DNA of 64,000 bases from JBDTSW01 sp963807385 (GCA_963807385.1 CAWEBQ010000002.1:62001-126000); one strand, 5' to 3'. Positions 7,931 to 16,280 are shown, numbered from the stretch's first letter. Notes: generated from the sequence alone by a model not told the origin. Made by a program: numbers and translations.

Positions 7931-9307
7931 TTGTCTGCACGTAGAAACCTTTTGACCGCGACCGCAACGGCGGCCTTGGCCGTCGGCCTTGTTGCGCCCA
8001 CCGGTGCCTCCGCGGGGCTCGTGGATGACCTCGTCAACGGCGTGAACGGGACCGTGAAGGAGGTCCGGGACGGCCTCAACGGCCTCACCGGACCGGGCGG
8101 CGGCAGTGCACCTGCGCCGAGCCCCGCCGCGGGTCCTTCGCCGGCCGCCGGGCCCACCGTCGCGGGCTCGGGGCCCATCCCGCTCGTTGCGGGTGGGCCG
8201 CCGGAGCTCTCGGTAGACGGGCCCCATGGCGAGGGGGTTGTGCTCTCCGCGGGCCTCGCGGGGAACGATCTGGCGACGGTCGGTGAGACGCGCGGCTCGC
8301 AGGACGCCGCCGGGGATTACCACGGCGAGATCATCCTCGCCTCCATCCTCGGCACCAACCTTCCGATCGGCTTCGTGCAGACCGATGAGGGCGAGACCGA
8401 GAACACCCCGACGCAGGGCCTGAACGACGCGCTCGGCGAGCTGTGTATGGCTTCCGGCAACAACATCTGCCTGAGCGTCCTCGATTACAGCTCCTCGACG
8501 TCCAACAGTGGCTCGACCAACCACTTCTCGGTGGCGGACGTCGGGCTCGTCGATAACACGATCCAGACGGGCATCGTCCAGTCCGACGGGAACATCAGCG
8601 AATCCGGCCAGTGCCAGACCGCGCACGGCGACTCGAACGTCGCCGACCTCAACGTCGCAGACGGCGCGATCGCGGTCGACGCGATGCAGTCCAGCTCGGA
8701 CTCGACCGCGTGCGACGACGGCACCGAGTCCAGCGGCGCCGCGTCGTCCGTCGCCAACCTGAACGGTGGAGTCCTCATCCTCAACGCGCTCGGGTGCGAC
8801 GGCGCCACGGTGAACGACGACTTCGGGATCGTCGGCGTGATCGAAGGCGTCTGCAACGCCGACGACACCGATGGCCCCCAGGGCGACGCGCCGTACAACG
8901 TTCGCGACGCGCTGACCCTGAACGTGCTCGGCCTGCTCGAACCGGTCCTGGGGAACGGGCTGGTCGGCCTGACCGGCGGCTCCGCCCAGTCGCAGGCCGA
9001 GGCCCCGGACAACGGCGGCCCGGTGTGCCCGGATCCGGCCAACCCTGAGTGCGACGACGACGAGTGCCCCGACGCGAGCAATCCGGACTGTCCGGACGGC
9101 AACCCCCCCGGCGGCGATCCCGACGGTCCAGGCAAGGGCCCTGACGGCCCCGGCCCAGGCGGCCCGTCGGCCGACGTCACGGACGCGGCCAACCTCCCGT
9201 TCACGGGCGCCGACGCGCTCACCCTTGGGCTGATCGGCGGCGGCGTGATGGCCCTCGGCCTGGCCCTGATGGCGCTGGCCGACCGCCGGCGCAGCACGGG
9301 CGGCTAG
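7931..9307 (+). CDS. Exported LPFTG-ending surface protein
   Basis: 458-residue predicted cell-surface protein of unknown function. Seen: signal peptide (residues 1-33, RRNLLTATATAALAVGLVAPTGASA), an Ala/Pro linker, and a central region rich in Asp, Ser, Asn and paired Cys with repeated IxLxV and SNVADLNVADGAI-like strands. An acidic Pro/Gly segment follows (about 365-410, PDPANPECDDDEC...), then LPFTGADALTLGLIGGG followed by a membrane helix and a RRR tail. That ending has the layout of a sortase sorting signal (LPXTG, helix, basic tail), though no sortase is in the window. TTG start chosen for the GGGAGGT ten bases upstream and the signal peptide immediately after. Confidence 0.75.
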   Translation: MSARRNLLTATATAALAVGLVAPTGASAGLVDDLVNGVNGTVKEVRDGLNGLTGPGGGSAPAPSPAAGPSPAAGPTVAGSGPIPLVAGGPPELSVDGPHGEGVVLSAGLAGNDLATVGETRGSQDAAGDYHGEIILASILGTNLPIGFVQTDEGETENTPTQGLNDALGELCMASGNNICLSVLDYSSSTSNSGSTNHFSVADVGLVDNTIQTGIVQSDGNISESGQCQTAHGDSNVADLNVADGAIAVDAMQSSSDSTACDDGTESSGAASSVANLNGGVLILNALGCDGATVNDDFGIVGVIEGVCNADDTDGPQGDAPYNVRDALTLNVLGLLEPVLGNGLVGLTGGSAQSQAEAPDNGGPVCPDPANPECDDDECPDASNPDCPDGNPPGGDPDGPGKGPDGPGPGGPSADVTDAANLPFTGADALTLGLIGGGVMALGLALMALADRRRSTGG

Positions 9308-9326
9308 GTAGACGGAGAGGCGATGC

Positions 9327-9356
9327 GGGGCCGGCGGCCGGGGGGCCGCCGGCCCC
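9327..9356 (+). terminator. GC-rich hairpin after LPFTG gene
   Basis: Perfect 12-bp inverted repeat (GGGGCCGGCGGC at 9327-9338, complement at 9345-9356, six-base loop), starting about 20 bp after the stop codon. There is no T-tract, which is common for actinobacterial terminators. Confidence 0.7.
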
Positions 9357-9398
9357 AGCGTCTGCCTGCCGCCCCCGCGGTCGTCAAGATCGGTGGCC

Positions 9399-9968
9399 AT
9401 GGAGTCCCGCACGCTCTGGCCCCGGAGGGTCGTCCTGATGGCCGTGATCGGCCTGGCCGTCGGGGTCCCCGTGACGATCGCCGTCCGTTCGGACGGTGAC
9501 GCCGAGCCGCGGTCCGATCAGCCGTCGATTTCCCAGCGGCTGCCGCTCAATCCCCCGGTCGGCGACAGCCGGATCGAAGCGGCCTACCAGGTGCCCAAGG
9601 GGTGGAAGCTGGACCGGGCCGGGGATGCGCTCACGCTCGCTTCCGGCGACGGCGCCGTGCAGGTCGGCATCACCAGGGCCGGGCCGGTGGCGGACGCCGA
9701 CGAGATCTTCGACGCGGCGCTTGCCGAGATCAAGAGCCTCTACGACGATGTCGTCGTTGAGAGGTCGCCGAGGACGAAGGTCGGGGGCAGGGCCGCAGAG
9801 CAGGCGGTGGTCAGCGCGACGCGTGAGGGGCGGGACCTGCGCATCCTCGTGGCGGTCCCGGAGGGGGACGAGGACGCGTACCTGCTCGAGGTCTTGACGA
9901 CGGCGGCGGCACCGAAGCGCGTGGCCGAGGCGCAGCGTTTCCTGAACTCGCTCGAGCTCGAGGGCTAG
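9399..9968 (+). CDS. Membrane-anchored protein of unknown function
   Basis: 189 residues with one N-terminal membrane segment (residues 9-26, RVVLMAVIGLAVGVPVTIAV) and a mostly extracytoplasmic domain whose alternating strands and helices end with EVLTTAAAPKRVAEAQRFLNSLEL. The C-terminal half resembles the compact alpha/beta domains of exported PsbP/LpqN-type proteins (VPKGWKLDR... opening, then FLNSL close), but I do not recognise it firmly. ATG at 9399 preferred over the in-frame GTG at 9393; no strong ribosome site favours either. Confidence 0.6.
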   Translation: MESRTLWPRRVVLMAVIGLAVGVPVTIAVRSDGDAEPRSDQPSISQRLPLNPPVGDSRIEAAYQVPKGWKLDRAGDALTLASGDGAVQVGITRAGPVADADEIFDAALAEIKSLYDDVVVERSPRTKVGGRAAEQAVVSATREGRDLRILVAVPEGDEDAYLLEVLTTAAAPKRVAEAQRFLNSLELEG

Positions 9969-10014
9969 CTCGAGCGCCGATCCTGTGGGCTCTCGCGAGG
10001 GCTAAGGTGAGCGC

Positions 10015-10341
10015 GTGGAGTTCATGCTCGTATCGATGGGGATGATCGCGATCGTCGTCCTCGTGCTCGTCCTCCTGGCCCGGGCGTATCCAGGCAGCGG
10101 TGCCGACCTCGTCGATTGGAAGCCCACGCGCTCATTCGAGACCGAGGCTCAGCTGGAGGTCGACGACGTGCAGCAGATGATGGACGCGCAGAACGAGAGG
10201 CGGCGGCGGCGGGGGCGGGCCGAGCTGACCCACGAGGACCTCGATCGGATGGTCGCCGAGGACGAGGAGATCCGCGCCCGCGCGCACCCGGACCTGACGG
10301 CCGCCGAGGAGATCGAGCTTCCCGAAGACGAGCCGGAGTAG
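10015..10341 (+). CDS. Small single-span membrane protein
   Basis: 108 residues: one N-terminal helix (about 2-23, MLVSMGMIAIVVLVLVLLARAY) followed by a highly charged, probably cytoplasmic, helical tail (RRRRRGRAELTHEDLDRMVAEDEE). Start is GTG at 10015. The stop overlaps by one base the GTG of the next gene, so the two are likely translated together. Function unknown. Confidence 0.6.
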   Translation: MEFMLVSMGMIAIVVLVLVLLARAYPGSGADLVDWKPTRSFETEAQLEVDDVQQMMDAQNERRRRRGRAELTHEDLDRMVAEDEEIRARAHPDLTAAEEIELPEDEPE

Positions 10342-10835
10342 TGGCGAGGGCCCTGATCGTCGGTTGCGGCTGCCGCGGCCGCGCCCTCGGGCGGGCGCTC
10401 GCGGGCTCCGGCTGGCAGGTGCGTGGCACCACCCGGCACGAGGCCGGCTCCGCCGCCATCGCAGGCGCGGGACTTGAGCCAGCCGTGGCCGATCCCCTTG
10501 CCGTCGGCACGGTCTACGACCAGATCGAGGGGGTGGCGATCGTCTACTGGCTCATGGCCTCGGCCTCCGGTGACGACGCCGGGCTCGCCGCCATCAACGG
10601 CCCACGCCTGGAGGCCCTGTTCGAGAGGCTGGTCGATACCCCCGTGAGGGGGCTGGTCTTCGAGGCGGCGGGAAGCGTTGACGCCTCCTACCTCGCCGAG
10701 GGCGCGCGCATCGCGTGCCAGGCCTCCGAGCGCTGGCGGATTCCGGTGGAGGTAGTCAACGCCGACCCGGCCGAGCCCGATCGCTGGCGCGAGGAGATGC
10801 TCGCCGCCGGGCAGCGCGCGCTACTGCAGAGGTGA
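10341..10835 (+). CDS. NAD(P)-binding Rossmann-fold protein
   Basis: 164 residues beginning VARALIVGCGCRGRALGRALAGSGWQVRG, a dinucleotide-binding loop GxGxxGxxxxxxL. The remainder resembles a shortened NAD-dependent epimerase/NmrA-type protein, with a hydrophobic strand GVAIVYWLMASASG at about 58-71. There is no YxxxK catalytic pair, so it may bind rather than turn over a substrate. GTG start overlaps the preceding stop by one base. The 3' end overlaps the convergent gene by 15 bp. Confidence 0.6.
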   Translation: MARALIVGCGCRGRALGRALAGSGWQVRGTTRHEAGSAAIAGAGLEPAVADPLAVGTVYDQIEGVAIVYWLMASASGDDAGLAAINGPRLEALFERLVDTPVRGLVFEAAGSVDASYLAEGARIACQASERWRIPVEVVNADPAEPDRWREEMLAAGQRALLQR

Positions 10836-11207
10836 GGGCGGGGTCTGCGGCGCGTCCGGCCGCGACCAGGGCGCCTCGTCCGGGTTCGACTCGGGCGCCT
10901 TGTCCAGCTCGCCGGCAAGGATCACGAACCCGATCACGAGGACCGCGAGGACCGCGAGGACGCCGCCGTAGAGGCCCGCCTGCTTCGCGAAGCTGGGCCC
11001 GTAGCTCTGGCCGACGACCTCGCGGCGCTTGTCCCGGCCCATCGCGTCGAGGTCCGGCGGCCGATCGCCCTTTGCCGCGTGGTGCGTGACGGTGCTGTGG
11101 GGACCCACCGATGGCGCGACCGTGTCGCTTATGTCCTCGACCCAGTCGCCGGTGTCGGCTTCACCCGGGGTCGCGGGCTCGCCGGGCTCGTCTTCCTCGT
11201 CACTCAT
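10821..11207 (-). CDS. Single-span membrane protein, acidic N-terminus
   Basis: 128 residues: an acidic, Pro-rich N-terminal region (MSDEEDEPGEPATPGEAD), the segment DKRREVVGQSYGPSFAKQ just before one membrane helix (about 79-99, AGLYGGVLAVLAVLVIGFVIL), and a short Pro-rich tail. No known domain. The ATG at 11207 is chosen because the ten extra residues from 11237 look non-native; neither start has a clear ribosome site. Confidence 0.55.
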   Translation of the reverse strand: MSDEEDEPGEPATPGEADTGDWVEDISDTVAPSVGPHSTVTHHAAKGDRPPDLDAMGRDKRREVVGQSYGPSFAKQAGLYGGVLAVLAVLVIGFVILAGELDKAPESNPDEAPWSRPDAPQTPPSPLQ

Positions 11208-11258
11208 CGCTGAAAGCTTACGCGCACCATGGGTCACCGCGCAACCGGCAACGGGTGG

Positions 11259-12929
11259 TCAGGGGGCCAGCGACGCCCCGAAGAAGTCCAGAGCCTCGAC
11301 GGTACCGAGCCCCGTGTCCGCCTGGTCGAAGTACTGATCCTCGTTCAGGCTGAGCCCATTGGCGAAGCCGTATATCACGTGGAAGGCGCCCGCGGCCTGC
11401 TGTCCGGCGACCGTGTCCCGGGATACGCCGATCGCCAGATCCTCGCGGCCGGCGCCGTCGAAGTCTCCGACCGAGAGCGCATCCTGGCCGAAGAACTCGT
11501 TCGCCCCGGCGCCCGCGCCGGCCTCGAGGTCGGGCGTGTCCTGGGTCAGGAGGTCCGCATCGAAGGTGACTGTGCCGCCCGGTCCGCGGCCGAGCAGGCC
11601 AGCGTTGGTCGAGTGCATCACGGCGACGGCGCCCGCGTCGGTGACCGGGGGACCGCCGCTGGCGGCGCGGCGGATGGGAGAACCCACCTCCTGGCCGGGG
11701 ATGCCGATCGCCAGGTCGTCGGTCTTACCAGCGTCGAACCGCCCGGCCGCGAGCGCTGCGCCGAAGTTGTCCCCGTTGACCCCACCCTGGATCGGGAAGC
11801 CGTCCAGCTCCTTGCTCAGCAGCTCATTGCCCTTGGTGGTCGGCCCCTTGGTGGCCCCGTAGAGGACGTGCACGGCGCCAACGCGGTCGAATCCGCTCAT
11901 CGGATTGCCGTCCTCGCGGGTGCCCACGGCGAGATCGTCGGCCTTGTCGGCGTCGAAGTCGCCGGCCGCGAGGGCGATGCCGAACTGGTCGAGGCTCTCC
12001 GCGGGGGTGGGGATGCCCGGCGTGTCCTGGGTCAGCAGTCGATCGCCCTTCGTCGTGATGCCCTTGCGGCTGCCGTAGAGGAGGTGCACCGCCCCATGCC
12101 GCTGGCCCGACGAGCCCAGCGCTTCGCCTGGTGAGCCGGCGGCGAGGTCGTCGCGGCCGTCGCGGTTGAAGTCGCCCGCGGCGAGCGCGAAGCCGAAGTC
12201 GTCGGGGCTCTCGGCTCCGTCGCCGGCGATGCCCCTGGTGTCCTGGGTGATGAAGCGGCTTCTGGCCGTCACCAGGCCCGCGGGCGACCCGTACAGGATC
12301 GTTACCGCCCCGGCGAACTCGTCGTCGGAGACCTCTTCGTCGATGGCGCCCACCGCCAGGTCGTCGCGGCCGTCGCCGTTGAAGTCGCCGCCGGCCATGC
12401 TGCTGGCGAACTGATCGCCCGCCTCGGCGCCGTCCCCCGCCAATCCCGCCTCGTCGCCCGTGATGAAGTTGTCGCGCGTCGGAGTGAGCCCGCCGGCCGA
12501 CCCGTAGATGACGTGGAACGCGCCGGCGTTATCGCCCGTGCCCTCGGCTCCCCGTACGTCCTCGCTGCTCACCCCGACCACCAGGTCCGCGCGCCCGTCA
12601 CCGTTGAAGTCCCCGGAGGCAAGGGCCGAGCCGAAGCGGTCGCCGTTTTCGGCGCCGTCGCCTGCGAGCCCGGCGGTCTGCTGGGTAAGCGCAAGGTGGG
12701 CGGGGTCCGTCGGATCGAGCCCGGCGATGTCCCCCGGGAGCACCATCACGACCCCCTCATCCGCCCCGGCGGCCTCGGGGATGTTCTCGAGCGGGGCGCC
12801 GATCGCGAGGTCGGAGCGGCCGTCGCCGTTGAAGTCCCCGGCGAGCCCCGCGGCGGCTGCAGGCGCGGCGGGCACGCCGGCGGCGCATGCGGTCAGTGCG
12901 GCGATCAGGGCTCGAACCCCCATGGTCAT
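11259..12929 (-). CDS. Exported seven-bladed FG-GAP (integrin-type) beta-propeller
   Basis: 556 residues with a signal peptide (MGVRALIAALTACAAGVPAAPAAAA). Seven repeats follow, of the form GDFNGDGRxDLAIGxP, each carrying the Dx(D/N)xDG calcium-binding loop of FG-GAP blades, separated by DxFGxALAAGDF units. Two repeats (near GDFDADKADDLAVG and GRFDAGKTDDLAIG) have degraded calcium loops. The protein stops mid-repeat (FFGASLAP) and the mature N-terminus begins with GDFNGDG, so the last blade is probably closed by the N-terminal strand. Likely a secreted adhesion or matrix protein. Last gene of the minus-strand run after NUDIX, 31 bp downstream. In-frame starts lie at 12980, 12929 and 12923. 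Confidence 0.8.
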   Translation of the reverse strand: MTMGVRALIAALTACAAGVPAAPAAAAGLAGDFNGDGRSDLAIGAPLENIPEAAGADEGVVMVLPGDIAGLDPTDPAHLALTQQTAGLAGDGAENGDRFGSALASGDFNGDGRADLVVGVSSEDVRGAEGTGDNAGAFHVIYGSAGGLTPTRDNFITGDEAGLAGDGAEAGDQFASSMAGGDFNGDGRDDLAVGAIDEEVSDDEFAGAVTILYGSPAGLVTARSRFITQDTRGIAGDGAESPDDFGFALAAGDFNRDGRDDLAAGSPGEALGSSGQRHGAVHLLYGSRKGITTKGDRLLTQDTPGIPTPAESLDQFGIALAAGDFDADKADDLAVGTREDGNPMSGFDRVGAVHVLYGATKGPTTKGNELLSKELDGFPIQGGVNGDNFGAALAAGRFDAGKTDDLAIGIPGQEVGSPIRRAASGGPPVTDAGAVAVMHSTNAGLLGRGPGGTVTFDADLLTQDTPDLEAGAGAGANEFFGQDALSVGDFDGAGREDLAIGVSRDTVAGQQAAGAFHVIYGFANGLSLNEDQYFDQADTGLGTVEALDFFGASLAP

Positions 12930-12960
12930 CGCGCAGTATGTCGAGGATCGGCCCCATTCG

Positions 12961-13527
12961 TTACAGCTCGAGCCGGTCAAGCAACTCGCCCAGGATGCGG
13001 GCGGTCGCGCCCCAGATCAGGTGGTGTTCCACCTGATAGGTGGGGGTGCGGATCGGAACGCCCCGCCGCACCAGGCGACGCATCGCGAAGGACTCGCGCA
13101 GGGTCGATACGCGGAAGCGGAGCACGGCGGCGACCTCGTCCGGGTTCGGCCGCAGCTCCGACGGGTCCGGGATGACGCCGACGTAGGGGTGCACCTTGTA
13201 ATTGGTGACAAAGGTGCCGATCGGCGGCAATGCGCCGACGAGCTCGACGTCGCGGGGGTCGAGCCCCACCTCCTCGTGGGCCTCCCGGAGCGCCGTGGTG
13301 AGCAGGGCCTCCTCGGGGGAGTCGCGGCGCCCGCCCGGGAACGAGATCTCGCCGGCGTGGCGGCGCAGGTCGTCACGTCGCTCGGTGAAGACGATCGCTG
13401 GGTCCAGCTCGGCGCCGACGATCGGGACCAGCACCGCGGCCTCGGTCCTCCCGTGGGCGCCCATCTCCGCCGCGTCGGCCGGGTCGAGGAGCGATGCGCG
13501 CAGCTCCGCGATGCGGTCCGGGCTCAT
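12961..13527 (-). CDS. NUDIX hydrolase, CoA pyrophosphatase type
   Basis: 188-residue NUDIX enzyme likely cleaving CoA or acyl-CoA to 3',5'-ADP and phosphopantetheine. Seen: LRRHAGEISFPGGRR, typical of the NudL/YeaB CoAse group, running into the NUDIX box GGRRDSPEEALLTTALREAH and EEVGL (about 65-89), then GTFVTNYKVHPYVG. The ATG at 13527 overlaps the OsmC stop codon by four bases (ATGA), showing translational coupling. Exact substrate is inference from the family motif. Confidence 0.85.
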   Translation of the reverse strand: MSPDRIAELRASLLDPADAAEMGAHGRTEAAVLVPIVGAELDPAIVFTERRDDLRRHAGEISFPGGRRDSPEEALLTTALREAHEEVGLDPRDVELVGALPPIGTFVTNYKVHPYVGVIPDPSELRPNPDEVAAVLRFRVSTLRESFAMRRLVRRGVPIRTPTYQVEHHLIWGATARILGELLDRLEL

Positions 13528-13931
13528 CCAGCCGACAGCCGCTCGATCCGGTCCTCGACCGACACCGGGGTCGCCCCCGCGAGCGCCTTGTGGACCGGGC
13601 ACTTGCCGGCGATGACGCGCAGCCGCTCGAGCTGGTCGTCGTCGAGGTCGCACTCGACCTTCAGGGTTACGGCGAACGTCCGCTCGGAACCCGTCGCCAT
13701 CTCGACCTCGACCTCCACCTCTCCCAGTTCCCAACCCTTGCGCTTTGCGTACATCTCGACCGTGATCGCCGTGCAGGCGGCCAGTGACGCGGAGAGCAGC
13801 CGGGTGGGGGAGGGGCCGAGGCCGGTGCCGCCGTTCTCCTCCGGCTCGTCGATCACGAGGGAGTGGCCCTCGACCTCGACGTCGTGGGCGTAGCCGTCGC
13901 GGCGCCGCGCCGTGGCGAGGACGGTGCTCAA
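13524..13931 (-). CDS. OsmC/Ohr-family peroxidase-like protein
   Basis: 135 residues. The two conserved family cysteines are both present (SLAACTAITVEMYAKRKGW at about 53, and AGKCPVHKAL at about 109), consistent with thiol-dependent reduction of organic or fatty-acid hydroperoxides in the cytoplasm. Length and the ITVEMYAKRKGW helix fit the OsmC-like subgroup. It overlaps the adenosyltransferase stop and the NUDIX start by four bases each (ATGA). Confidence 0.85.
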   Translation of the reverse strand: MSTVLATARRRDGYAHDVEVEGHSLVIDEPEENGGTGLGPSPTRLLSASLAACTAITVEMYAKRKGWELGEVEVEVEMATGSERTFAVTLKVECDLDDDQLERLRVIAGKCPVHKALAGATPVSVEDRIERLSAG

Positions 13932-14503
13932 CCCGAGCCCTTGCCGGCGTCGCGCCCGGCGAAGAGCTCCGGGTCGTCGACATCCGCGAAGCGGGCCATC
14001 GCGTAAACAGCGTCGGAGGCCCGGTTGAGGTAGCGGAGCACCTCGCCGGAGATTTCCTCGGCGGCGGCGAGCGTGACGGTGCGCCGCTCGGCTCGCCGGA
14101 TCGCCGCTCGCCCGATGTCGAGCGCGGCCGACAGCGGGCTGCCGCCCGGGATCACGAACTTCGGCGGCAGCTCAACGCGGGCCATGTAGCGGTCGATCAC
14201 CCCGTCGAGGGAGTCGACCATCTCCGGCGTCACCCGGGAGATGCCGTCCTCCAGGCGGTCGGCGGCCTCGGGCGCGGTCGCGAGCTCGGCGCCGGCGATG
14301 AACAGGTCGTTCTGGATCCGCAGCACGCCGGCGGCGATCTCGGCATCGTCTGCGCCGCAGATCGAGCGGGCGGCTCCGAGGGCGGAGCCCGCCTCGTCGA
14401 TCGAGCCATAGGCCTCGGTCCGGGCGTCGGACTTCGCCACCCGCCCGCCGTACCAGAGGGAGGTGGTGCCGTCGTCGCCCTTCTTCGTGTAGATCCGCGT
14501 CAT
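13928..14503 (-). CDS. ATP:cob(I)alamin adenosyltransferase, PduO type
   Basis: 191 residues. Adenosylates cob(I)alamin to coenzyme B12 as a trimer in the cytoplasm. Seen: N-terminal TKKGDDGTTSLWYGGRVAKSD (ATP-binding loop), C-terminal AAIRRAERRTVTLAA and VLRYLNRASDAVYAMARFAD, both PduO hallmarks. It starts inside the DUF1015 stop (ATGA) and ends inside the OsmC start. The neighbours are stress or repair proteins rather than cobalamin genes, so it may serve B12 enzymes encoded elsewhere. Confidence 0.92.
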   Translation of the reverse strand: MTRIYTKKGDDGTTSLWYGGRVAKSDARTEAYGSIDEAGSALGAARSICGADDAEIAAGVLRIQNDLFIAGAELATAPEAADRLEDGISRVTPEMVDSLDGVIDRYMARVELPPKFVIPGGSPLSAALDIGRAAIRRAERRTVTLAAAEEISGEVLRYLNRASDAVYAMARFADVDDPELFAGRDAGKGSG

Positions 14504-15759
14504 TCGCCGACAGGATTGAACACGATGCCCGTGAGCACCTTGGGATAGAAGAAGGTGGACTTGGGGGGCATGGTCTCGCCCGCGGCGGCCACCTCCCGCA
14601 CCTGATCCACGGGGGTCGGCCGCAGCAGGACTGCGACCTGGTAGTCCCCGTCGTCGTCGATCGCGCCCAGCGCCTCGTCGGCGCTCTTGGCGTATCCGAT
14701 GCCGCGCTTGGCCTCGACGTCCTCAGCGCTCATCCCCAGGCCGCGCTTAAGCACCAGCTCCTCGAGGATCGCCGCGTCCAGGCGGCGGTAGGCCTCGGAG
14801 CGGTCGGCGAGCAGCTCGTCGATGAGCTGAGTGTCCTTGAGGCGCAGCCGCAAGCCCTGGCGCAGGTGCGAATCCATGTAGCCGAAGACGCCGACCCCGT
14901 CGATGCCGGCGGGGTCCAACGCGCTCGCCTCGACCTCCTCGACCTCGAAGTGTTCGCGCAGCGCGCTCGCCAGGGCCTCGGGCTTGTCGGTGCCGGTGAA
15001 GCCCCCGAGCAAACGGTGGTACCCGAACACGGTCAGTCCGGGGTCGTCCAGCGAGACCAAACACATCAGCGTGTAGCGGTGATCGCCCTCGCCGCCGACC
15101 TCGTCGGCGTACACGCGAGCCGTCTCGTAGCGGTGGTGGCCGTCGGCGATCAGCAGTTCCGCATCGGCCAGGCTCGCAGTCACGGCGTCGATCACGTCCG
15201 GGTCGGCGACCCGCCAGATCCGGTTGCGGGTTCCGTCGGCGTCGGTCGCCTCACCCCAGGGCTCGCCCAGGGCCGGCTCGAGCAGGCTCCAGGCGTCGCC
15301 GGGGTGGAGGCTGAAGATCGGGGAGAGGTTGTGCTTCGTGGCCCGGGTCAGGTCGAGGCGGTCCTGCTTGGGCCCTGGCTGCGTTCGCTCGTGGGGCCGG
15401 ACGAGGCCGGGCCCGTACTCCGTCACCCGCACCCTGGCCAGGAGGCCGCGGCGCGTGTAGTCGTTGCCGTCGGGGCCACGGTAGGACTGCTCGAGAGCCC
15501 AGATCGCGGGCTCGGGGTCAGCGACCAGGACGTCATCCTCCTGCCAGGAGCGCAGCGTTCGCGCGGCGTGCTCGTAGCGGTCGCCTCCGCCCAGGTCCTC
15601 GGGGAGGTCGAGCTCGACGGCGTTGTGGCGGGAGCGGCCGACCAGCGCGCTGCGCATCGCGGCGCCGATCACGTCATAGGGCGGCGCCAGCAGGTCGTCG
15701 AGCTCCCCGGCGGTGCCGAGGTCGTAGTGGAGGGCGTGGATCGGCTTGACCTCGGCCAT
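14500..15759 (-). CDS. DUF1015-family protein (SerK-like fold family)
   Basis: 419 residues, first gene of the ATGA-overlapped run. Family features visible: LLAPPYDVIGAAMRSALVGRSRHNAVELDLPE near the N-terminus, RPHERTQPGPKQDRLDLTRATKHNLSPIFSL in the middle, and LLIADGHHRYETARVYADE (about 205). The last matches the DGHHR motif of this family, one branch of which includes ADP-dependent serine kinases. The catalytic role here is unproven. Start ATG at 15759 has no clear ribosome site; promoter must lie in 15760-15922. Confidence 0.82.
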   Translation of the reverse strand: MAEVKPIHALHYDLGTAGELDDLLAPPYDVIGAAMRSALVGRSRHNAVELDLPEDLGGGDRYEHAARTLRSWQEDDVLVADPEPAIWALEQSYRGPDGNDYTRRGLLARVRVTEYGPGLVRPHERTQPGPKQDRLDLTRATKHNLSPIFSLHPGDAWSLLEPALGEPWGEATDADGTRNRIWRVADPDVIDAVTASLADAELLIADGHHRYETARVYADEVGGEGDHRYTLMCLVSLDDPGLTVFGYHRLLGGFTGTDKPEALASALREHFEVEEVEASALDPAGIDGVGVFGYMDSHLRQGLRLRLKDTQLIDELLADRSEAYRRLDAAILEELVLKRGLGMSAEDVEAKRGIGYAKSADEALGAIDDDGDYQVAVLLRPTPVDQVREVAAAGETMPPKSTFFYPKVLTGIVFNPVGE

Positions 15760-15922
15760 CGGCCGGCAACCCTACGGACTCGGGGTTGTGTGCCACCCGC
15801 CGATCAGCAAATCCGCGCTGTTAGCGGCTTCTTGGCGGACAGGCTGGCCACGCGAGGGCCGGCTGCTCGGCCACTCGGGGTAGGCTCGCGGCGCTCGAGG
15901 CCGCAGACGGAAAGGGAGTGCA
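15760..15922. other. Divergent promoter region between DUF1015 operon and PII gene
   Basis: 163 bp without a coding frame. GGAAAGGGAG at 15909-15918 is a good ribosome site for the TTG start of the PII gene. TAGGCT near 15881-15886 is a possible -10. I see no clear GlnR- or AmtR-type dyad. Confidence 0.4.
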
Positions 15923-16276
15923 TTGAAGCTGGTGATCGGGATCGTTCGCCCCGAGAAGGCGAACGACGTCCTCGAGGCGCTCTACCGCGCCGAGGTGCGA
16001 GGCGTTTCGATGAGTCGGGTGCAGGGCCACGGTGGTGAGCTAGAGCGAGTCGAGACCTATCGCGGCACGACCGTGAAGATGGGGCTCTCGGAGAAGGTGC
16101 GGTTCGAGGTCGCCGTCTCCGAGGCGTTCGTCGAGGCCGCCGTAGACGCGATCAGCCAGGGGGCCCGGACCGGGGAGGTCGGCGACGGGAAGGTGTTCGT
16201 GCTCCCGCTCGAGCGCGCGGTGCGTATTCGCACCGGCGAGACCGATGACGGCGCGGTGACGCCCGTCCGAGCGTAG
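15923..16276 (+). CDS. glnK: PII-family nitrogen regulatory protein, Tyr51 absent
   Basis: 117-residue trimeric signal protein sensing ATP/ADP and 2-oxoglutarate and expected to plug the neighbouring ammonium channel. Seen: start MKLVIGIVRP, ETYRGTTVKMG in the T-loop, B-loop TGEVGDGKVFVLPL, and C-terminal IRTGETDDGAV. Aligned by eye to E. coli GlnB (ELYRGAEYMVD), the Tyr46 equivalent remains but the uridylylated Tyr51 is Val, and Gln39 is Glu. Covalent control at that Tyr is therefore not possible. TTG start with a strong ribosome site; four bases separate it from amt. Named glnK for the amt linkage. Confidence 0.88.
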   Translation: MKLVIGIVRPEKANDVLEALYRAEVRGVSMSRVQGHGGELERVETYRGTTVKMGLSEKVRFEVAVSEAFVEAAVDAISQGARTGEVGDGKVFVLPLERAVRIRTGETDDGAVTPVRA

Positions 16277-16280
16277 TCCG

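Noticed and set aside
7805..9412. 535-codon minus-strand frame opposite the LPFTG gene
   Set aside because: No domain; the plus strand has signal peptide and sorting signal.
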